Shown here: one piece after another, positions 1 through 10,990 of the stretch | Position numbering within the stretch: the first letter of the stretch is position 1 | How the letters are laid out: every line of letters begins with the position of its first letter | Assembly (NCBI RefSeq): GCF_023147585.1 | Contig: NZ_JAHXOZ010000002.1 | Location: forward strand, 72,415 to 136,414 | DNA length: 64,000 nt | Origin: Micrococcus sp. EYE_212 | GTDB lineage: Bacteria > Actinomycetota > Actinomycetes > Actinomycetales > Micrococcaceae | Direction: 5' to 3' | The notes under the pieces: generated by a model | Database searches by the model: none | What the model was told of the DNA's origin: nothing | What the model saw: the letters and a program-made list of their open reading frames with translations, nothing else | Made by a program: the position numbers and the translations under genes

Positions 1-1161
1 AGGCGCCTGGCCTCGCTGGCCTTCGCGCACACCGCCGCCTACGACAACGCGGTGGCCGCCTGGACCGCGTCCCACTTCGGCGACGAGGACGCGGACGAGA
101 CCCCCGTGTTCCCGCCCTACGCCGGCTTCTCCCTCGAGCGCGCCGCGAGCCTGCGCTACGGCGAGAACCCGCACCAGCCGGCCGCGCTCTACGTGGACCA
201 CGCGGCCACCCCGGGCATCGCGCAGGCGGAGCTGCTGCACGGCAAGGCCATGAGCTACAACAACTACGTGGACGCGGACGCCGCCGTGCGCGCCGCCTTC
301 GACCACGCGGCCCCCGCCGTGGCGATCGTCAAGCACGCCAACCCGTGCGGCGTGGCCGTGGCGGGCGAGGGCGAGGACGTGGCCGTGGCGCATGCCAAGG
401 CGCACGCGTGCGACCCCGTCTCCGCGTTCGGCGGCGTGATCGCGGCCAACCGCCCCGTCACCGCCGCCATGGCGCAGCAGGTCAAGGACGTGTTCACGGA
501 GGTCGTGGTGGCGCCGTCCTTCGACGTCGAGGCCGTGGAGATCCTCTCCGCGAAGAAGAACCTGCGCCTGCTGAGCCTGCCGGCGGGCTTCGCCCACGAC
601 TCCGTGGAGGCCAAGCAGGTCTCCGGCGGCATGCTGCTGCAGGTCGCGGACGCCGTGGACGCCGAGGGCGACGACCCGGCGACCTGGACCCGCGCCGCCG
701 GTCCCGCCGCCGACGAGGCCACGCTGGCCGACCTCGCCTTCGCGTGGCGCGCGGTGCGCGCCGCCAAGTCGAACGCCGTGCTGCTGGCCTCCGACGGTGC
801 CACCGTGGGCGTCGGCATGGGCCAGGTCAACCGCCTCGACTCGTGCCGCCTGGCCGTGGAGCGCGCCAACACGCTCGGCGCGGCGCAGACCGGCGGCCAG
901 GACGTGGTCAAGGAGATCACGACGGCGGGCGGCGCGGAGAACGTCTCCGGCACCGGCGCCCCTGAGCGGGCCCGCGGCGCCGTGGCGGCCTCGGACGCGT
1001 TCTTCCCCTTCGCGGACGGTCTGCAGATCCTGATCGACGCCGGCGTCAAGGCCGTCGTCCAGCCCGGCGGCTCCGTGCGGGACGAGGAGGTCATGGCCGC
1101 GGCCGAGGCGGCCGGGATCACGATGTACCTCACCGGGGCGCGGCACTTCTTCCACGGCTGA
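1..1161 (+). CDS. purH: Bifunctional IMP cyclohydrolase / AICAR formyltransferase, 5' end missing
   Basis: PurH carries out the last two steps of IMP synthesis: formyl transfer from 10-formyl-THF to AICAR, then ring closure. The window opens inside the gene, and 386 codons remain before the TGA. The first residues ([19 protein letters not shown]) match the end of the IMP cyclohydrolase domain, and the complete AICAR transformylase domain follows. The KHANPCGV motif near nt 331 holds the catalytic Lys-His pair, and [13 protein letters not shown] follows near nt 421. The C-terminus [10 protein letters not shown] is typical of the family. Its folate chemistry links it to purU, glyA and folD further along. 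The real start lies upstream of the window. Confidence 0.96.
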   Translation, partial: RRLASLAFAHTAAYDNAVAAWTASHFGDEDADETPVFPPYAGFSLERAASLRYGENPHQPAALYVDHAATPGIAQAELLHGKAMSYNNYVDADAAVRAAFDHAAPAVAIVKHANPCGVAVAGEGEDVAVAHAKAHACDPVSAFGGVIAANRPVTAAMAQQVKDVFTEVVVAPSFDVEAVEILSAKKNLRLLSLPAGFAHDSVEAKQVSGGMLLQVADAVDAEGDDPATWTRAAGPAADEATLADLAFAWRAVRAAKSNAVLLASDGATVGVGMGQVNRLDSCRLAVERANTLGAAQTGGQDVVKEITTAGGAENVSGTGAPERARGAVAASDAFFPFADGLQILIDAGVKAVVQPGGSVRDEEVMAAAEAAGITMYLTGARHFFHG

Positions 1162-1187
1162 CCATGGCGTCCGCCCCCGGCGGTGTC

Positions 1188-1193
1188 CAGTCT
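1188..1193 (+). promoter_or_regulatory. -10 element of a predicted leaderless promoter
   Basis: CAGTCT lies 6 nt before the ATG at 1200, the same spacing as other start-proximal -10 hexamers in this window. It is a weak match to TANNNT, so the call is tentative. Confidence 0.35.
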
Positions 1194-1199
1194 GGGCGC

Positions 1200-1532
1200 A
1201 TGATGGGGGACGGCATGATGACCGAGGTGCTGATCGGCAGCGGCTGGGCAGGGCTGCTCGCGTGCATGGTGGTGGGCACCATCGCCCGGATCCTTCTGGC
1301 CGCGGCGGAGCGCCGGCGTCGGGCAGCGCAGGAACAGATCGATCACGCCGCGCGCCTCGGGGCGGCGTTCCGAGGCGCGAGGGCCGCGTCGGGCACGCAC
1401 CCCGGCGGCGAGGCCGGCGTGGACGACGGCCTCGGCGCCCGCTCCCCGGCCGCGCCGCCGGCATCGGCGGACAGGAGGCCGGGCTGGTACTCGTCGGAGG
1501 GTCCGGACCGGCAGGGTCCCGAGCCCCGCTGA
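1200..1532 (+). CDS. Small single-pass membrane protein, unknown function
   Basis: I do not recognise this 110-residue protein. It has one hydrophobic segment near the N-terminus (about residues 8-30, through LLACMVVGTIARILLAA). A strongly basic stretch (ERRRRAAQ) follows, then a Gly/Ala/Pro-rich, probably disordered tail. That arrangement suggests an N-out or short-loop membrane anchor with a cytoplasmic tail. The frame could start earlier at 1164. ATG 1200 is preferred because a -10-like hexamer sits 6 nt upstream, as for other predicted leaderless genes here. It lies between purH and icd on the same strand. The gene is plausible but not proven, since any long frame stays open at this G+C. 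Confidence 0.5.
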   Translation: MMGDGMMTEVLIGSGWAGLLACMVVGTIARILLAAAERRRRAAQEQIDHAARLGAAFRGARAASGTHPGGEAGVDDGLGARSPAAPPASADRRPGWYSSEGPDRQGPEPR

Positions 1533-3902
<2,370 letters not shown>

Positions 3903-3939
3903 TCCACTGAGCCCGGCGTCCCCTCAGGGGGCGGGACAA

Positions 3940-3980
3940 CACGAGGGCCCCGGCACCGTCATGGTGCCGGGGCCCTCGTG
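3940..3980. terminator. Perfect 18-bp hairpin between icd and ogt
   Basis: Arms 3940-3957 and 3963-3980 are perfectly complementary around a 5-nt loop. The hairpin sits between convergent genes, so it probably terminates both. No U-tract follows, as is common in high-GC actinobacteria. Confidence 0.8.
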
Positions 3981-3990
3981 CGCCCGGGGG

Positions 3991-4584
3991 TCAGGCCGCG
4001 TGCCGCGCCTCGTGCTCCAGCAGCGCCCGCTTGGCGGCGGGGCCGTACAGGTACTGTCCGACCCCGCCGGAGGTCGGCACCACGCGGTGGCACGGCACGA
4101 CGACGGCCACCAGGTTCGCGGCGCACGCCCCGCCGGCGGCACGCACGGCTCGCGGCGACCCGGCGCGCAGGGCCAGCTCCGTGTACGAGACGGGCGCGCC
4201 GGGCGTGATCCCCCGCAGCGCCGCCCACGCGGCCTGGCGGAAGGCGGTGCCCGGCTGCGCCACCGCAAGGGCGTCGAGCGCGGCGACGTCGCCGGCCGCA
4301 TACGCCCCGAGCGCATCGGCCACGGGCTGCGCCACGCCCGCACGGGGCTCGACCGGCAGCGGGTGCATCTCGCGGTCCGCCGTCGGCGGGTCCAGCACGG
4401 CCAGTCGGTCCATCAGCGTCAGCAGGAGGCGGCCGATCGCCGCGGCGTGCGGCTCGCCGTCGTCGGGGACGGCCACCCCGGAGGCCCGCACGGTGTGGTC
4501 CTCGGGGGAGTACACGGCCACGAGGTTCAGGCCCGTGTCGGGGAGGGCGGCGGCGGTCCAGCGCAGCTCGGGGGCGAAGTCCAT
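3991..4584 (-). CDS. ogt: Methylated-DNA--protein-cysteine S-methyltransferase
   Basis: This suicide DNA-repair protein transfers the methyl group of O6-methylguanine to its own cysteine. The 197-residue protein contains the diagnostic PCHRV motif at residues 164-168, with Cys165 as acceptor. The DNA-binding helix-turn-helix region VSYTELALRAGSPRAVRAA (about 132-150) and the C-terminal GVGQYLYGPAAKRALLEHE are also present. There is no Ada N-terminal regulatory domain, so it is the Ogt-type repair enzyme only. ATG 4584 is preceded on its strand by a -10-like GACAAT 6 nt upstream, predicting a leaderless mRNA. The gene is divergent from the next one with only 56 bp between the start codons. Confidence 0.95.
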   Translation of the reverse strand: MDFAPELRWTAAALPDTGLNLVAVYSPEDHTVRASGVAVPDDGEPHAAAIGRLLLTLMDRLAVLDPPTADREMHPLPVEPRAGVAQPVADALGAYAAGDVAALDALAVAQPGTAFRQAAWAALRGITPGAPVSYTELALRAGSPRAVRAAGGACAANLVAVVVPCHRVVPTSGGVGQYLYGPAAKRALLEHEARHAA

Positions 4585-4590
4585 GCCCCC

Positions 4591-4596
4591 ATTGTC
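4591..4596 (-). promoter_or_regulatory. -10 element of ogt, leaderless type
   Basis: GACAAT on the minus strand ends 6 nt before the ogt ATG. Confidence 0.5.
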
Positions 4597-4628
4597 CGTC
4601 AGCCCGGGCGCGCCCCGCTCCGGTGTGC

Positions 4629-4634
4629 CAGGGT
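4629..4634 (+). promoter_or_regulatory. -10 element of the SRPBCC/epimerase gene, leaderless type
   Basis: CAGGGT, preceded by TGC in an extended -10 arrangement, ends 6 nt before ATG 4641. Confidence 0.4.
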
Positions 4635-4640
4635 GAGGGC

Positions 4641-6218
4641 ATGACCGAGACCCACGTGTTCGAGCACCGCACCCTCCTGCGCCACCCCCGCGACGTCGTG
4701 TTCCGCTGGCTGGCCAACCCCGGGGCGCTCCAGCGCATGAACCCGCCGTTCGCCTCCGAACTCGTGCACGGGCCCACGAACGGCCTGGCGGTCGGCTCGG
4801 AGACCCGACTGCGCATCAGCCCGCCGGGCTCGCTCGGACTGCTCGCGGACACCTCCCGGGGCCTGCTGGCCGGCATGCTGCCGGACGCCGTGTCCTCCCG
4901 CATCCCGGCGGCCGCCACGCCCAAGGTGCCGTGGCACGCGCGGCACACGGCATACGAGGAGGGCCGGATGTTCCGGGACGAGATGGTCTCGGGCCCCCTG
5001 CGCTCCTGGACGCACACGCACACTCTGGAGGACGCAGCCCCCGGCGAGGCGGACACGGCCGCCGGCACCCCGGGCACGGTGGTGCTGGACCGCATCGAGT
5101 ACGTGCTGCCGGGGGAGGGGCTGCTGGGCCGCGTGCCCGGCATCGGCGGCACCGCGGCCGCATGGGCCGGCCGCGGCTTCGAGGCCGAGCTGCGCCGCCA
5201 GTTCGCCTACCGCGCCCGCGTGATGGCCGACGACCTCGCCTTCCACGCCGCACACCCCGGCCCGCTCACCGGAGGGCCCGCACGCACCGTGGCGGTCACC
5301 GGGGCGTCCGGGCTGATCGGCGCCCAGCTGACCGCGCTGCTCATGAGCGGCGGGCACCGCGTGATCCGCCTCGTGCGCAGCCCGGAGCAGGCTGCGGCCC
5401 CGGACGCCGCCCTGTGGGACCCGGCGCGCGAGCGGGTGGACGAGTCCGCGCTCGCCCAGGTGGACGTGATCGTCAACCTCGCGGGGGAGCCGATCGCCGG
5501 CCGCTTCACGGACGCGCACAAGGAGGCCGTGCACGACTCCCGTGTGCGCGGCACGCGCACCCTCGTCGACGCGATGGGGCGCCTGCCCCGGGTCCCCGCG
5601 CTCGTGAACTGCTCGGCCATCGGCTACTACGGCGCGCACGCCGGCACCGGCCCGTTCGGCGCGGGGCTCGGGGAGGAGCTCGAGCCCGGCGACGACTTCC
5701 TCGCGGAGGTCTGCGCGGACTGGGAGGCCGAGGCCGTGCGGGCCGAGGCCTTCGGCGCCCGGGTGGCCCGCGTGCGGGTGGGCGTGGTGCTCAGCCCCGC
5801 AGGCGGCATGCTCCAGCAGGTGCTGCCGCTCTTCCTCGCCGGGCTCGGCGGCCCCATGGCTACCTCCGGCGGCGAGAGCCACGACGGGAGCCCGTGGGTC
5901 AGCTGGGTGGGGGCCGACGACGTCGCCGGGGCCTTCGCTCACGCGGTGCTCGACGACGACGTGGCCGGGCCGCTCAACGCCGTCGCCCCCGAGCCCGTCA
6001 CGGCCAAGGAGTTCGCCACCGTGCTGGGCCGCGTGCTGCACCGTCCGTCCGTGCTGCCGGTGCCCGCCTTCGGGCCGCGGCTCCTGCTCGGCGCGGAGGG
6101 GGACGCGGAGACCGTCCGCGCGGACCAGAAGGTGGAGGCCGGGCGACTCGTGGACTCGGGCTATGCGATGCGGGACGACGAGCTGGAGGGCGCGTTGCGC
6201 CACGTGCTCGGGCGCTGA
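4641..6218 (+). CDS. SRPBCC domain fused to a TIGR01777-type NAD(P)-binding epimerase-like protein
   Basis: The 525-residue protein has an N-terminal SRPBCC/polyketide-cyclase-like ligand-binding fold (about residues 1-170, beginning HVFEHRTLLRHPRDVVFRWL). A short-chain epimerase domain of the TIGR01777/YfcH family follows. Its Rossmann motif VTGASGLIGAQL lies near residue 220, with NLAGEPIAGRFTDAHKE and NCSAIGYYG later. The C-terminal part (about 470-520, FGPRLLLGAEGDAETV) is the DUF1731 tail of that family. The substrate of this family is unknown; the fused domain suggests a hydrophobic ligand handled by a sugar-nucleotide-epimerase-like core. An in-frame GTG at 4623 exists, but ATG 4641 is favoured by the adjacent -10 element. 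Confidence 0.85.
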   Translation: MTETHVFEHRTLLRHPRDVVFRWLANPGALQRMNPPFASELVHGPTNGLAVGSETRLRISPPGSLGLLADTSRGLLAGMLPDAVSSRIPAAATPKVPWHARHTAYEEGRMFRDEMVSGPLRSWTHTHTLEDAAPGEADTAAGTPGTVVLDRIEYVLPGEGLLGRVPGIGGTAAAWAGRGFEAELRRQFAYRARVMADDLAFHAAHPGPLTGGPARTVAVTGASGLIGAQLTALLMSGGHRVIRLVRSPEQAAAPDAALWDPARERVDESALAQVDVIVNLAGEPIAGRFTDAHKEAVHDSRVRGTRTLVDAMGRLPRVPALVNCSAIGYYGAHAGTGPFGAGLGEELEPGDDFLAEVCADWEAEAVRAEAFGARVARVRVGVVLSPAGGMLQQVLPLFLAGLGGPMATSGGESHDGSPWVSWVGADDVAGAFAHAVLDDDVAGPLNAVAPEPVTAKEFATVLGRVLHRPSVLPVPAFGPRLLLGAEGDAETVRADQKVEAGRLVDSGYAMRDDELEGALRHVLGR

Positions 6219-6283
6219 GTCGCCCGCCGCGGTCGCCGCGCGGTGCGGTCGCCACGCCGCGGCCGCGCCGAGCCCGTCGGCCC

Positions 6284-8131
6284 TCAGTCCTGCAGGGCGC
6301 CCGTCTCGCGGATGAGCTGGCCCAGGGCAGTGAAGGCGTCGCGCGCCAGCGCCTCCCACAGCTTGATGGCCAGCTGCGGAGAGCCCTCCTGCAGGGCGTA
6401 CATCACGTGCGCGGTCAGGACCCGGGCGGTGACGTCGCCACGGGCGCTCACCGTGGAGGGCTGACGGCCGGACTGGCCGAGCGCCATCTCGCCGAAGGTC
6501 ATCCCCGGGGTGAGCACGGTCCTGCGGGTGCGCCGCCCGCCCGTGCCCTGCCCCGTGAGCTCCACGCGGCCGGACGTGATCACGTAGATGCCGCCGAAGG
6601 GCTGGCCCGCGCGGCGGATGATCTGCCCGTCCGTGTACACGCGCTCGTCCATCATGGACTCGAGCAGGCCCGCGTCCTCGGCGGAGAGGTGCTGCAGTAG
6701 GGGCGCCACCGCGGCCTCCTCCTGCGAGTGGGGCAGCAGCTGCGGGGCGTGGCGGACCAGCAGGCGCTGCTCGGCCCACTGGATGGCCCGGGAGCGGGAG
6801 TCGAAGAACAGGAACTCCGGGCGGTCCGGGGCGGACTCGAGGTCCCGCGCGGCCTCCTGGCGGGGATCCGGCAGGCTCACGTCCACGGACTCCTCGACGG
6901 CGGCCATCAGCTCCGCCACCATGGCCTCGTCCCGGTCCACGAGCACCACGTCCAACCCCGAGTCCAGGGCATAGGCGAACCACCGCGCCACGAGCAGGCG
7001 GGCGGAGCGGGTCACGGTGCTGACGGACCGGATGTCCACGAGCAGGGTCTCCAGCTCGTCCGGGAGGCCGCGCACCACGCGGGCGAGCGCGTCCACCTGG
7101 CTGAACCCGACGTGCCCGCCCAGCTCCAGCACGTGCACCGTGTTCCCGAACGCGTCCAGTGCGTCCTGCACCTGGGCGCTGCGCACCGCGCCGGAGGGTG
7201 CCTGGTCCACGCGGTAGTGGGCGCGGAAGGCGGCCCGGGGCGAGCCGGTGACCACGGAGGGGTGCAGCTCGAAGTCCTCCACGAGGCAGCGCAGCGCGGC
7301 CATGCCGGCGGCGGACACGCGGTGCTCGTCCAGGTCAGGCGCCTGCAGGGCCAGGCCCATGTGCCCGGGCACGACCACCATGATCGTGCCGCCGCGGGTG
7401 GACGCCCAGCCGGGCTGGCCGACGTCGTACGCCCACAGGGGCTGCCGGGTGTCCATGCCGCACGAGTCCAGCACGGAGAGCACGGCGCGGACGGTCTCCT
7501 CCTCCAGCACGCGGGCCCCGGTGACGGGGTGGATGCCGCCGTGGGCCAGGGTGCCCGCCACGAGGGCGAGGTCCTCGACCTTCACGGGCACGGCGCGCAG
7601 GGTCGCGATGTCCTCGAGCAAGGGCTCCGGGTCCGTGTCCAGCACGTCCAGGGACTTCAGCAGCCACGCGGCGGCGCGCGTCTGGTGCTGGGCGCGGTTC
7701 TCCACCTTGACGGCCGTCTCCGTGACGCTGACCTCGCGGTCCAGGAGGGTGGAGAGCAGCTGGAGCAGGCGTCCGGCCCGGTCCCGCCCGCCGCGGCCCT
7801 TGACGAGGGCGGCGGTGGCCACCACGCCCGTGTTCTGCAGCGGGTTGAACGCGCGTCCCGTCTCCGCCTCCACCTCGAGCCGGGAGTCGTCCTCCGGGAC
7901 GGGCGTGCCGCCCACCCGCTCGGCCACGCCCGCCGCGCCGAGGTCCTCCACGGCGAGGGCGTGGAGGACGGGGGAGGCCAGGGCCGCCAGCGGCACGGCG
8001 GCCGAGGACCCGGAGACGTAGCGGTGCCCGTCCACGAGGGTCACGGCCACGCCCAGGCCGCCCCTGCCCTCGTCGTCGCCGGGGAAGGCGGCGGTCAGGC
8101 GGTCGAGGTGGTCCTGGACGGGAGTCATCAT
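6284..8131 (-). CDS. Degenerate glutaminase-fold domain with STAS and cyclic-nucleotide-binding-like domains
   Basis: The 615-residue protein has three parts. Residues about 20-285 follow the serine-dependent glutaminase fold, with AFNPLQNTG (94-102), TLAHGGIHPVTGARVL (194-209) and LWAYDVGQP (232-240). Residues about 330-400 resemble a STAS domain. Residues about 475-600 resemble a cyclic-nucleotide-binding domain (IYVITSGRVEL, FGEMALG). The catalytic SxxK expected around residues 46-56 is absent (the region reads VPLAALASPVLHAL), and the PAKSGVGGG loop has become PGWASTRGG. It is therefore probably not an active glutaminase. In the second sensory domain the usual phosphate-binding Arg seems replaced near SGRQPSTV. 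The paired ATGs at 8131 and 8128 fit a -10 at 8139-8144. Confidence 0.85.
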   Translation of the reverse strand: MMTPVQDHLDRLTAAFPGDDEGRGGLGVAVTLVDGHRYVSGSSAAVPLAALASPVLHALAVEDLGAAGVAERVGGTPVPEDDSRLEVEAETGRAFNPLQNTGVVATAALVKGRGGRDRAGRLLQLLSTLLDREVSVTETAVKVENRAQHQTRAAAWLLKSLDVLDTDPEPLLEDIATLRAVPVKVEDLALVAGTLAHGGIHPVTGARVLEEETVRAVLSVLDSCGMDTRQPLWAYDVGQPGWASTRGGTIMVVVPGHMGLALQAPDLDEHRVSAAGMAALRCLVEDFELHPSVVTGSPRAAFRAHYRVDQAPSGAVRSAQVQDALDAFGNTVHVLELGGHVGFSQVDALARVVRGLPDELETLLVDIRSVSTVTRSARLLVARWFAYALDSGLDVVLVDRDEAMVAELMAAVEESVDVSLPDPRQEAARDLESAPDRPEFLFFDSRSRAIQWAEQRLLVRHAPQLLPHSQEEAAVAPLLQHLSAEDAGLLESMMDERVYTDGQIIRRAGQPFGGIYVITSGRVELTGQGTGGRRTRRTVLTPGMTFGEMALGQSGRQPSTVSARGDVTARVLTAHVMYALQEGSPQLAIKLWEALARDAFTALGQLIRETGALQD

Positions 8132-8138
8132 GCGCCTC

Positions 8139-8144
8139 AGCCTA
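8139..8144 (-). promoter_or_regulatory. -10 element of the glutaminase-fold gene, leaderless type
   Basis: TAGGCT on the minus strand ends 7 nt before ATG 8131. Confidence 0.6.
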
Positions 8145-8183
8145 GTCAGTGCCCCGCGCGCCGGACAGGTCCGCGGCGGCCGC

Positions 8184-8189
8184 CACAAT
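8184..8189 (+). promoter_or_regulatory. -10 element of hrpB, leaderless type
   Basis: CACAAT ends 8 nt before ATG 8198. With the opposite -10 at 8139-8144, both promoters lie within a 66-bp divergent gap. Confidence 0.45.
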
Positions 8190-8197
8190 GGACGGTG

Positions 8198-10918
8198 ATG
8201 CCCACCTCCGCCAGCCGCCCCCACACGCCCTCGGACCCCGTCGCCTCCCGCCGGCCGGGGGCCCCGCCCGTGACGCCGCAGGGCCGGATCGCGGCCGCCC
8301 TCGATGCGCTCGGGGCCGGCCTCACGGTCACCGCGGTGCTGCCCGAGCTGGAGGCCGCCCTCGAGGCGCACGGGGCCGCCGTGGTCCACGCCCCGCCCGG
8401 CACGGGCAAGACCACCGTGGTGCCGCCCGCCGTCGCCGTCCGGCTCGCGCGGCAGGACGGTGGGCGCACCCTGGTCACGCAGCCGCGCCGGGTGGCCGTG
8501 CGCGCCGCGTGGCGGCGCCTGCACACGGCCGTCGGCTCAGACGATCCTGACGACGCAGTCGGCTACGCGGTGCGCGGCGAGTCGGTGGGCGGAGGCCGCT
8601 CGGCGGTCGAGTTCGTGACTCCGGGCCTGCTGCTGCGCCGCCTCCTGGCCGACCCGGGCCTCGACGGCGTCGGTGCCGTGATCCTGGACGAGGTCCACGA
8701 GCGCGACCTGGACACGGACGTCCTGTTCGCCCTCCTCGCCGACCTGCGGCAGCTGCGTCCCGAGCTGCTGCTCGTGGCCATGTCCGCCACGGTGGACGCC
8801 GAGTCCCTGGCCGCGCGCTGGGCCGCCGGCATGGGCGTCGACGCCGACGCCGTCCCGGTGGTGCGCACCCCGGCCGTCCTGCACCCGCTGCGCGAGGAGC
8901 ACGCCCCGTTCGGCGCCCCGCGCCTCACCGCGGACGGCCGCGTCGAGCGGGCCTTCCTGGACCACGTGGCCGACGTCGCCGTCCGCTCCCACGCGGAGGC
9001 CCTCGCGGCCGACCCCACCGTGGACGCGCTCGTCTTCCTCCCCGGCGTCGCGGAGGTGGAGGCGGTGGCCGAGCGCATCACGCGGCGCGCCCCCGGCACC
9101 GAGGTGCACACCCTGCACGGCCGCCAGGAGGCCGCCGAGCAGGACGCCGCCCTCGCCGGACGCACGCGGCCGGAGGTTCCCCGCGTGGTGGTCACGACGG
9201 CGGTGGCCGAGTCCTCCCTGACCGTCCCGGGGGTCCGGCTCGTCGTCGACTCCGGGCTGGCGCGCGAGCCCCGGCGGGACCGCGGCCGCGGCATGACCGG
9301 CCTTGTCACGGTGCAGGCCTCCCGCGCGGCCGCCGGCCAGCGGGCAGGCCGCGCCGCCCGCCTCGGCCCCGGCACGGTGGTGCGCTGCCACAGTGCCGCG
9401 GCCCTCGGCGCCGCCCCCGCCGCCCCGACGCCGGCCCTGGCCGTGGTGGACCTCGCCCCCGTGGCGCTCGCGCTCGCGGCGTGGGGCGCGCCGGGCGGAG
9501 AGGGCGTGGTGCTGCCCGAGGATCCGCCCGCCGACGCGATGGCCGAGGCCCGTCGAACGCTCGCCGAGCTCGGAGCCGTGGACGGGGACGGCCGCATCAC
9601 GGCGCACGGGACGGTCCTGGCCGGCCTGCCGGTGGACCCGGCGCTCGGCCACGCGCTCCTGGCCGGCGCGGACCGCGTGGGCGCGCGCGCCGCCGCCGCG
9701 GCCGTGGCCCTCCTCGCCCTCGACGTGCGCGCGCCCGGCGCCGACCTCGAGGCGCTGCTCGCCGCGCTGCGGGGCGGGGGCCACCCCGAGTCCGGCCGAT
9801 GGCGGCGGGAGGCCGAGCGGCTCGAGCGGATCGTGACCCGGGGGTCGAGCGGCGGACGGGAGACGGGGCGACGCGCCGGCCGGGCCTCCGACGGGGGCGC
9901 TGACGGGGGCCGGGCCGCGCACGCGGCGGGCATCGTCGTCGCACTGAGCGCCCCGGGCCGGGTGGCGCGGCGGGTGGAGGACACGGACGCCTACCTGCTC
10001 GCCTCGGGGACGCGCGCATCCCTGCCGCGCAGCGGCGGGGGAGAGCTGCGGGGCGCGGCGTGGCTCGCCGTCGCGGAGGCCTCCCGCGCCGCCGGCGACG
10101 CCGAGGGCACCGGCGCCGTGATCCGCGCGGCCGCCCCGATCACCCGGGAGATCGCCGAGGACGCCGCGGCGGCACTCCTCCGGGACGAGGCGGACGCGGC
10201 GTGGAAGGGCGGACGGCTCACGGGCCGCCGCAGGACGATGCTGGGGGCGATCCCGCTCGCGGAGGGGCCCGCGCGCGTCGACGCCGCCGCGGCCGCGGAC
10301 GCCGTGCGCGCCGCCCTGGCCGCGGAGGGGCTGGCCCGCTTCGAGCCCGGGGCCGGACCAGGTGCGGGGGAGCGCCTTCGCCGCCGCGTCCACCTCCTGC
10401 ACCGGGTGCTGGGCCGGCCGTGGCCGGACCTCTCCACCGCCGCCCTCCCGGACCTCGGGCCGCTCGTGGCCGAGATCGCGGCGGAGCTCGCGGCGGGCCG
10501 CTCGGCCGCCTCCGTGGACGTCGCCGGGCTGCTGCGCGGGATCCTGCCGTGGCCGGAGGCCGGGCGCCTCGACGAGCTGGCCCCCGAACGGCTGCCCATC
10601 CCCAGCGGGCGGACGGCGGCCGTGGAGTACCCGGCCACGGACGAGGAGACGGCGCCGGTGGTGGCGGCCAAGCTGCAGGAGTTCCTGGGGGCCGCGCAGA
10701 GCCCCGCCGTGGCGGACGGCCGGCTGCCCGTGGTGCTGCACCTGCTCTCCCCGGCGGGGCGGCCGCTCGCCGTCACCGCGGACCTGCCCTCCTTCTGGGC
10801 GGGACCCTACGCCCACGTACGTGCGGAGAACCGGGGCCGCTACCCCAAGCACCCGTGGCCTGAGGACCCCGCGACGGCGTCGCCCACGGCGAAGACGAAG
10901 CGCGCCGCCGGCGCCTGA
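8198..10918 (+). CDS. hrpB: ATP-dependent RNA helicase HrpB (DEAH/DExH)
   Basis: The 906-residue superfamily 2 helicase carries Walker A PPGTGKTT at about residues 66-73. Motif II appears as DEVHERD, motif III as SATVDA, and the motif IV-VI segment includes VVTTAVAESSLTVPGVRLVVDSG in parts and QRAGRAAR. The C-terminal DUF1605/HrpB-specific region ends with a PSFWAGPYAHVRAENRGRYPKHPWPEDP-like tail (parts seen from about residue 865), the hallmark of HrpB rather than HrpA. Its RNA substrate is not established in actinobacteria; in other bacteria HrpB is dispensable or linked to mRNA processing. It diverges from the glutaminase-fold gene. ATG 8198 is chosen because the upstream extension runs antisense through that neighbour. 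Confidence 0.93.
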   Translation: MPTSASRPHTPSDPVASRRPGAPPVTPQGRIAAALDALGAGLTVTAVLPELEAALEAHGAAVVHAPPGTGKTTVVPPAVAVRLARQDGGRTLVTQPRRVAVRAAWRRLHTAVGSDDPDDAVGYAVRGESVGGGRSAVEFVTPGLLLRRLLADPGLDGVGAVILDEVHERDLDTDVLFALLADLRQLRPELLLVAMSATVDAESLAARWAAGMGVDADAVPVVRTPAVLHPLREEHAPFGAPRLTADGRVERAFLDHVADVAVRSHAEALAADPTVDALVFLPGVAEVEAVAERITRRAPGTEVHTLHGRQEAAEQDAALAGRTRPEVPRVVVTTAVAESSLTVPGVRLVVDSGLAREPRRDRGRGMTGLVTVQASRAAAGQRAGRAARLGPGTVVRCHSAAALGAAPAAPTPALAVVDLAPVALALAAWGAPGGEGVVLPEDPPADAMAEARRTLAELGAVDGDGRITAHGTVLAGLPVDPALGHALLAGADRVGARAAAAAVALLALDVRAPGADLEALLAALRGGGHPESGRWRREAERLERIVTRGSSGGRETGRRAGRASDGGADGGRAAHAAGIVVALSAPGRVARRVEDTDAYLLASGTRASLPRSGGGELRGAAWLAVAEASRAAGDAEGTGAVIRAAAPITREIAEDAAAALLRDEADAAWKGGRLTGRRRTMLGAIPLAEGPARVDAAAAADAVRAALAAEGLARFEPGAGPGAGERLRRRVHLLHRVLGRPWPDLSTAALPDLGPLVAEIAAELAAGRSAASVDVAGLLRGILPWPEAGRLDELAPERLPIPSGRTAAVEYPATDEETAPVVAAKLQEFLGAAQSPAVADGRLPVVLHLLSPAGRPLAVTADLPSFWAGPYAHVRAENRGRYPKHPWPEDPATASPTAKTKRAAGA

Positions 10919-10948
10919 TGTGAGGTGGGCCACGCGCATCCGCGCGGA

Positions 10949-10954
10949 GTAGGG
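10949..10954 (+). promoter_or_regulatory. -10 element of the sugar ABC operon
   Basis: TAGGGT predicts transcription from about 10961 and a leader of about 30 nt containing the ACGAGG ribosome-binding site of the lipoprotein gene. No clear -35 is visible. Confidence 0.4.
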
Positions 10955-10990
10955 TGTGTGTCACAACTTCCGGAGCGAACGAGGTTTGCA

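Noticed and set aside
6219-6283. GC-rich inverted repeats between the epimerase-like gene and the glutaminase-fold gene
   Set aside because: Several short alternative pairings of GCCGCGG-type palindromes are possible, but none forms a single convincing terminator.
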